Shown here: piece after piece, positions 59,864 to 64,000 of the stretch
Layout: every line of letters starts with the position of its first letter
Numbering within the stretch: position 1 is the stretch's first letter
Source: Herbidospora solisilvae
GTDB taxonomy: Bacteria; Actinomycetota; Actinomycetes; Streptosporangiales; Streptosporangiaceae
Direction of reading: 5' to 3'
Assembly: GCF_009901565.1 (NCBI RefSeq)
Contig: NZ_WXEW01000003.1
Span: 249,312 to 313,311 of the forward strand
DNA: 64,000 nt
The notes under the pieces: generated by a model
What the model was told of the DNA's origin: nothing
Database searches by the model: none
What the model saw: only the letters and a program-made list of their open reading frames with translations
Made by a program: the position numbers and the translations under genes

Positions 59864-62800
59864 CTAGCTGTAGTACTCGATCAGGGCCGCGGCGTCCCGG
59901 AGGAAGGTCGCCTTCGCCTCGGCGTTGTCGACGATCTTGGGATCGTTCACCGCCTCGACGAACCGCTCAAGCTTCTTGATGATCTTCGGCTTGTCGCGGT
60001 CGCGGCCCTTGTCCTCCGACACCATGACCTTCGCGATGTCGTCCTGGAGCTTCGCGGCCCCGGTCGCCGAGAGCTTCCCGGCTGCCTGGAACCGCTCGAT
60101 CAGGAGCGAGATGTCGTCGGTCGAGGTCGTGGTCGTGAACCTGACCTCCTTGGTGTACGTCCCGCCGGCCTCGGTCGTGACGGTCACCAGGAGGATGTGC
60201 TCGCCCAGGGCGAGCTTGTGGAGCGGCTGGATCGAGCCCGAGACGTACGGCTGGCCGTCGAGCGTGCCGGTCACCGTCTTGACGCCGGCGCCCGCCACCT
60301 CCCAGGCGATCGTCACGTCGGAGCCGTCACCGTAGGCGCCGCCGCCCTCGATCCCGGTGATCACGATGGTCGGCTCGGTGTCCTCGATCGTGATCGTCGC
60401 GGCCTTGGTCTCCTCGACGTTGCCGGCCTTGTCGATCGCCCGGTAGCGGAGCTCGTGGTCGCCCACGCCGGTCACGGCGACCGCGGCGGTGTAGGTCGTC
60501 CAGTCGCCGCCGTCGAGGCTGTACTCGATTTTCTCCACGCCCGAGGTGGCGTCGGTCGCGGCCAGCGCCACCTGGTTCCCCGGCAGGAAGTCCGCCGTGG
60601 TCAGGGGGGTGGTCGCGTCGACCTTCAGGGCCAGCGACCTGGCCGGCTCGACGTTGCCGGCCTTGTCGACCGACCGGTAGTTCAGCGTGTGCGGGCCGTC
60701 GCCGGTCACCACGACCGGTTCGACGTACGTCGTCCACGCGCCGCCGTCGAGCTGGAACTCGCTCTTCTCCACACCGCTGCCGCCGGCGTCGTCGGTGGCG
60801 GCCAGCGCCACCTGGACCAGGCTGGTGAACCAGCCGCTGGCCGGGAGCGCCGGGTTCGGCGTCGCGGTCGTGGCCGGGGCGGTGGTGTCGCTGCTCGGCT
60901 GGGTCACCTTGAAGTAGTCGAACTTGGCCGGCTTCGCCGCCGTCTGGTTGGCGCCCAGGGCGAACAGGCCGATCCGGCCCGCGCCGACCGCCGTGTTGGT
61001 CACGGCCTCGGCGATGTTCGTCCAGGTGGTGCCGTCGGCCGAGTAGGAACCGCGGAAGGTGGTGCCGGTCTTCTGCAGGCGCAGGTACCAGACGCCCTGG
61101 GTGAGGTTGTTCGCGCCGGGCTGCGGGTTCTGCACCGAACCGCCGACCTCGCTGCGCAGCTCGATGCGGCGGGTGACCGCCGAGCCGGCCGTGTTGTCGG
61201 TGAGGAAGTCGAACTTCACGTAGTTGTCGTCGTCGACGTGCACGATCAGACCACCCTGGTGGTACTGCTCGTTGAACGCCGAGCCGTCGAGCTTGGTCTC
61301 CAGGGTCCAGTCGCCCGAGGGCGCGGTCTGGAGGATGAAGTTCTTCGGCGCGGTGTTGGCCGTGCCGTAGATGTCACCCTGCGCGGTGTCGATCTCCAGG
61401 TTGCCGCCGGCGACGCGGTGGGTGGCGGCGTCCGGGCGGACGACCGCGTTCCACCGGCAGACGTCGAGCGCGGTGCCGTCGAACTCGTCGTTCGGGCCCG
61501 GCTTGACGGCCTTGTCGTCGGGGGTGATGTGGAACCAGTCGAAGGCGGCGTCGACGATCGGGCGGGTGCCCGAACCGGCCAGCGAGACCAGGCCGATGCG
61601 CGGGTTGGTGATCCCGGCCAGCGACTTGGTCTGCGTCATCGCGGTGAAGGTCGCGCCGTCCTGCGAGTAGTGCGCGGTGATGTTGGCGCCGTCGCTGACG
61701 AACCGCACGTAGACGGTGTCGGAGTAGGCGTCGCCGAGGGTGGGCGAGTTGCTGGCGGCGACCTCGTTCGGCACGCCGTTCTCCTCGCGGATGAACTGGA
61801 ACACGCGGTTGGCGTGGTCGTTCGCGCCGCGCGCCTGGAGCACCATCTTGGCGTAGTTGTCGTCGTCGCCGTAGATGAGCAGGCCCGCCTGCTGATACTG
61901 GTTACGGGCGTCCATGGTGAACTTCGCGGTGGCCGTCCACGCGCCCTGCGGCGCGGGCTGGAGCACGATGTTCGGGGTGCCCGTGTTGTTGGTGCCGTAG
62001 ATGTCGGTCAGCGAGGTCGGCAGGATGACCTTGCCGTCCTGGACCCGCAGGTTCTGGTCCTCGCGGATGACCGACCAGCGGTCACGGTTGAGCGACGTGC
62101 CCAGGAAGTCGTCGGAACGACCCGAGAAGCACGTGCTGGTGACGGCGTCCACCCTGATGGCCACCGACGCGGTGGTGGCCGCGCCGCGGGCGTCGGTCAC
62201 GGTCACCGAGGCGGTGTGCGTGCCGGGGGCCGCGTAGGTGTTGCTCGCCGTCGCGGTCGTCGGCCCGAAGTTCCACTTGTACGTCAGCGGCGTGTCCCCA
62301 TCGGGATCGGTCGCCGTGGCGGTGAAGTCGACCTTCAGCGGAGCCGTGCCCGACAGCGGGCTGGCCGTGACCGTCACGGCGGGGCGCTGGTTCTCGGTGA
62401 CGCCCTTGCCGATGAAGTCGATCCAGTTGAAGTTGAGCAGCGAGTCACCCGCCGCCGCGCTCGCCGGCTTGCGCAGCACGAAGAACAGCGGCCCGGTCGT
62501 CGCCGGAGCACTGTTCAGGGTCAGCGTGACGTCCTTGTACGTCTGCCACGCCCCCGTCGGGGTGATGTCGATCTGGCCGACCACCGGGCCGTCGTCCGGG
62601 TTGCCGGTCTTCACGAGCACGGTGCCGCCCACGCCGGCCGAGGCCGTGCGGAACCGGATCTGGGAGATGCCGCCCAGGTTGATCGGGGTGAAGGAGAACC
62701 AGTCGCCGTCCTGGGTGAACCCGATGTTCTGGTTGCCGCCCTGGGTGTCGCCGGTGTTCTCGATCTGCACGCCCGGGGCGTCGGTGCCCACGCCGTCGGC

Positions 62801-64000
62801 GACGCGGCCGGTGCCCGAGAAGTGCTCGGCCTGCTTGCGCTTGGGCTGGAGGATGACCTCGGCCCGGCCGGTCAGCGACTGCGAACCGCCCTGGCCGCCC
62901 TTGTCGGCGTACGTCGCCTCAAGGATGTAGAAGAGGTTGTCGTCGATCCCGTGACCGCTGTCGGTCAGGGTCTGGATGGTGCCCGAACAACCCTCGTGCT
63001 GGTCGAGCGGGTGACCGTGGCTGTCGTGACCCAGGTAGGCCTGGATCTTGACGTCGTCGCAGTCGATCGTGCCGTCCTCGGGGTCGGTGACGGTGATCTT
63101 GTAGTTCACCTGGTCGCCGAACTCGAAGAAGCCGCCGTTCGGGGGCAGGTCGAGGGTGACGGTCGGGCGGGTGTTGCCCGCGTTGATCGGCAGGTTGGCG
63201 GTGCCGGTCAGACCGTCGGGGTTGGTCACCGTGAGCACGGCGCTGAACTGGCCGGCCTGGGTGTAGGTGTGGCTCGGGTGCTGCTCCGTCGAGTCGGTCG
63301 AGCCGTTCCCGTCGAAGTCCCAGGCGTAGGTCAGCGGCTTGCCGTCGGGGTCGCTGGAGCCCTGGCTGGAGAACTGCACGGCCAGCGGGGCCGGGCCGTC
63401 GGTCTTGTCGGCCGTGATCCGGGCGATCGGCGGGCGGGTGCCCTTCACGTAGTCGATGCGGTAGATGCCGGAGTCGGCGTTGTCGCCGCCGAAGCCGGAG
63501 CCCCACTCGATCAGGTAGAGCGCGCCGTCGGGGCCGAACTTGATGTCCATCGGCCGCTTGAACGCCATCGAGCCGAGGATCTGGTTGATCTTGACCTGGC
63601 TGGTGCCGGGCTCGTCGAGCAGGAACGAGAACATCTTGTTCGTGTTCCACTCACCCATGATCGCCTTGCCGTCCCAGTAGGCCGGCCACTTGCGGTCCGA
63701 CTCGATCGCCGGGTCGAAGCGGTAGACCGGCCCCGCCATGGGGGCGCCGCCGTTCAGCTCGGGGAAGCTGTTCGGGTTGGTCTGGCTGACGTAGTGGATG
63801 TTCGCCGGGATCGCGGGCGGGAGGTTGGTCAGGCCCGTGTTGTTCGGCGAGTTGTTGACCAGGTTGGTGCAGTTGAACGCCTGGCCGGACACCCGGGTGC
63901 CGAAGTTGTAGTCGATGTACGGCGTGTTGCCGCCCACGCAGTACGGCCAGCCGTAGTTGCCCGGCTTGCTGACGAGGTTCCACTCCACGGTGCCCTGCGG
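59864..64000 (-). CDS. Giant secreted PQQ-dehydrogenase-like multidomain protein (5' part missing)
   Basis: Over 1375 residues are visible and the frame is open to the window's right edge, so the N-terminus lies outside. From the edge: the end of a GSDH-type propeller (KPGNYGWPYCVGG, GPVYRFDPAIES, MDIKFGPDGALYLIEWGSGF), PKD, the LGHDSHGHPLDQHEGCSG linker domain, a CBM6-like domain (DTQGGNQNIGFTQDGDWFSF), a second PKD, two DUF1349/concanavalin-like domains (DDFLGTSLNRDRWSVIREDQ and DEFDGTALDVCRWNAVVRPD), OmpL47-like beta repeats (SGVEKSEFQLDGGAWTTYV, SGVEKIEYSLDGGDWTTYT), and a helical FIMAH-like end. The visible order repeats that of the dehydrogenase gene 4 kb away, so the two are paralogues. 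It likely oxidises a polysaccharide-derived sugar at the cell surface. Confidence 0.85.
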   Translation of the reverse strand, partial: PQGTVEWNLVSKPGNYGWPYCVGGNTPYIDYNFGTRVSGQAFNCTNLVNNSPNNTGLTNLPPAIPANIHYVSQTNPNSFPELNGGAPMAGPVYRFDPAIESDRKWPAYWDGKAIMGEWNTNKMFSFLLDEPGTSQVKINQILGSMAFKRPMDIKFGPDGALYLIEWGSGFGGDNADSGIYRIDYVKGTRPPIARITADKTDGPAPLAVQFSSQGSSDPDGKPLTYAWDFDGNGSTDSTEQHPSHTYTQAGQFSAVLTVTNPDGLTGTANLPINAGNTRPTVTLDLPPNGGFFEFGDQVNYKITVTDPEDGTIDCDDVKIQAYLGHDSHGHPLDQHEGCSGTIQTLTDSGHGIDDNLFYILEATYADKGGQGGSQSLTGRAEVILQPKRKQAEHFSGTGRVADGVGTDAPGVQIENTGDTQGGNQNIGFTQDGDWFSFTPINLGGISQIRFRTASAGVGGTVLVKTGNPDDGPVVGQIDITPTGAWQTYKDVTLTLNSAPATTGPLFFVLRKPASAAAGDSLLNFNWIDFIGKGVTENQRPAVTVTASPLSGTAPLKVDFTATATDPDGDTPLTYKWNFGPTTATASNTYAAPGTHTASVTVTDARGAATTASVAIRVDAVTSTCFSGRSDDFLGTSLNRDRWSVIREDQNLRVQDGKVILPTSLTDIYGTNNTGTPNIVLQPAPQGAWTATAKFTMDARNQYQQAGLLIYGDDDNYAKMVLQARGANDHANRVFQFIREENGVPNEVAASNSPTLGDAYSDTVYVRFVSDGANITAHYSQDGATFTAMTQTKSLAGITNPRIGLVSLAGSGTRPIVDAAFDWFHITPDDKAVKPGPNDEFDGTALDVCRWNAVVRPDAATHRVAGGNLEIDTAQGDIYGTANTAPKNFILQTAPSGDWTLETKLDGSAFNEQYHQGGLIVHVDDDNYVKFDFLTDNTAGSAVTRRIELRSEVGGSVQNPQPGANNLTQGVWYLRLQKTGTTFRGSYSADGTTWTNIAEAVTNTAVGAGRIGLFALGANQTAAKPAKFDYFKVTQPSSDTTAPATTATPNPALPASGWFTSLVQVALAATDDAGGSGVEKSEFQLDGGAWTTYVEPVVVTGDGPHTLNYRSVDKAGNVEPARSLALKVDATTPLTTADFLPGNQVALAATDATSGVEKIEYSLDGGDWTTYTAAVAVTGVGDHELRYRAIDKAGNVEETKAATITIEDTEPTIVITGIEGGGAYGDGSDVTIAWEVAGAGVKTVTGTLDGQPYVSGSIQPLHKLALGEHILLVTVTTEAGGTYTKEVRFTTTTSTDDISLLIERFQAAGKLSATGAAKLQDDIAKVMVSEDKGRDRDKPKIIKKLERFVEAVNDPKIVDNAEAKATFLRDAAALIEYYS

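Noticed and set aside
1-64000. tRNA, rRNA, transposase or integrase genes
   Set aside because: No cloverleaf-like sequence, rRNA segment or DDE/recombinase motif was recognised on reading; a dedicated scan would be decisive.

Overview
The window is about 64 kb of high-GC DNA from an actinomycete. GTG starts are frequent, third-position G/C dominates, stop/start overlaps (ATGA, GTGA, TGATG) are common, and the families present (ROK regulators, DUF4235, DUF2188, HGxxPAAW-type membrane protein, SigJ-like sigma factors, secreted glycan-active multidomain proteins) are typical of filamentous actinobacteria. The protein style fits Streptosporangiaceae (Nonomuraea/Streptosporangium-like). That placement is an inference, because no rRNA or other marker gene is present. 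I saw no tRNA, rRNA, CRISPR array, transposase or integrase.

Left accessory region (1-15.6 kb): a 3300-residue secreted RHS/YD-repeat polymorphic toxin ends in a NucA/NucB-type DNase domain and is followed by an overlapping SMI1/KNR4-like immunity gene. The DNA of the toxin tip and immunity gene is visibly less GC-rich than the RHS shell. Next come a scar made of two truncated genes, a partly decayed pair of lantibiotic-dehydratase/thiopeptide-type RiPP genes, and two small secreted carbohydrate/beta-trefoil proteins that share a terminator. A MEKHG-domain protein ends the region.

Signalling and stress region (15.6-28.1 kb): a VanY-like carboxypeptidase and an exo/endonuclease/phosphatase-fold protein lie opposite a CutRS/VanRS-like two-component system. 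A glyoxalase-fold protein and a secreted tandem phytase-esterase follow. From about 22.4 to 26.1 kb there is a stress cluster: GAF-SpoIIE phosphatase, small membrane protein, hemerythrin, DUF2188, DUF4235, an unknown protein and a PRC-barrel protein. At least two of these genes have GTTT-N14/15-GGGTAG promoters, matching the sigma-B type, and others carry GGGTAG just upstream.

Metabolic middle (27.6-47.8 kb): a MarR repressor faces, across two palindromic operators, an operon of a luciferase-like/berberine-bridge-oxidase fusion and a normal luciferase-like oxidoreductase. Then come a GH115 alpha-glucuronidase, the kdp potassium-uptake operon (a 27-aa membrane peptide, kdpF, kdpA, kdpB, a frameshifted kdpC, kdpD), a NarL-type two-component system divergent from a three-gene ABC exporter, a DHA2 drug exporter and an F420/FMN-type oxidoreductase.

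Right part (47.8-64 kb): a lamin-tail secreted protein and a ROK regulator converge with a seven-gene, tightly coupled operon (NAD(P)-binding protein, cupin, small acidic protein, alpha/beta hydrolase, SigJ-like sigma factor, a second sigma-like protein lacking region 4, OsmC) that looks like an oxidative or electrophile stress unit. Last is a glycan module: a ROK repressor divergent from a secreted PQQ-type sugar dehydrogenase coupled to a secreted ThuA-DUF1080 protein, plus a giant secreted dehydrogenase-like protein that runs off the right edge.
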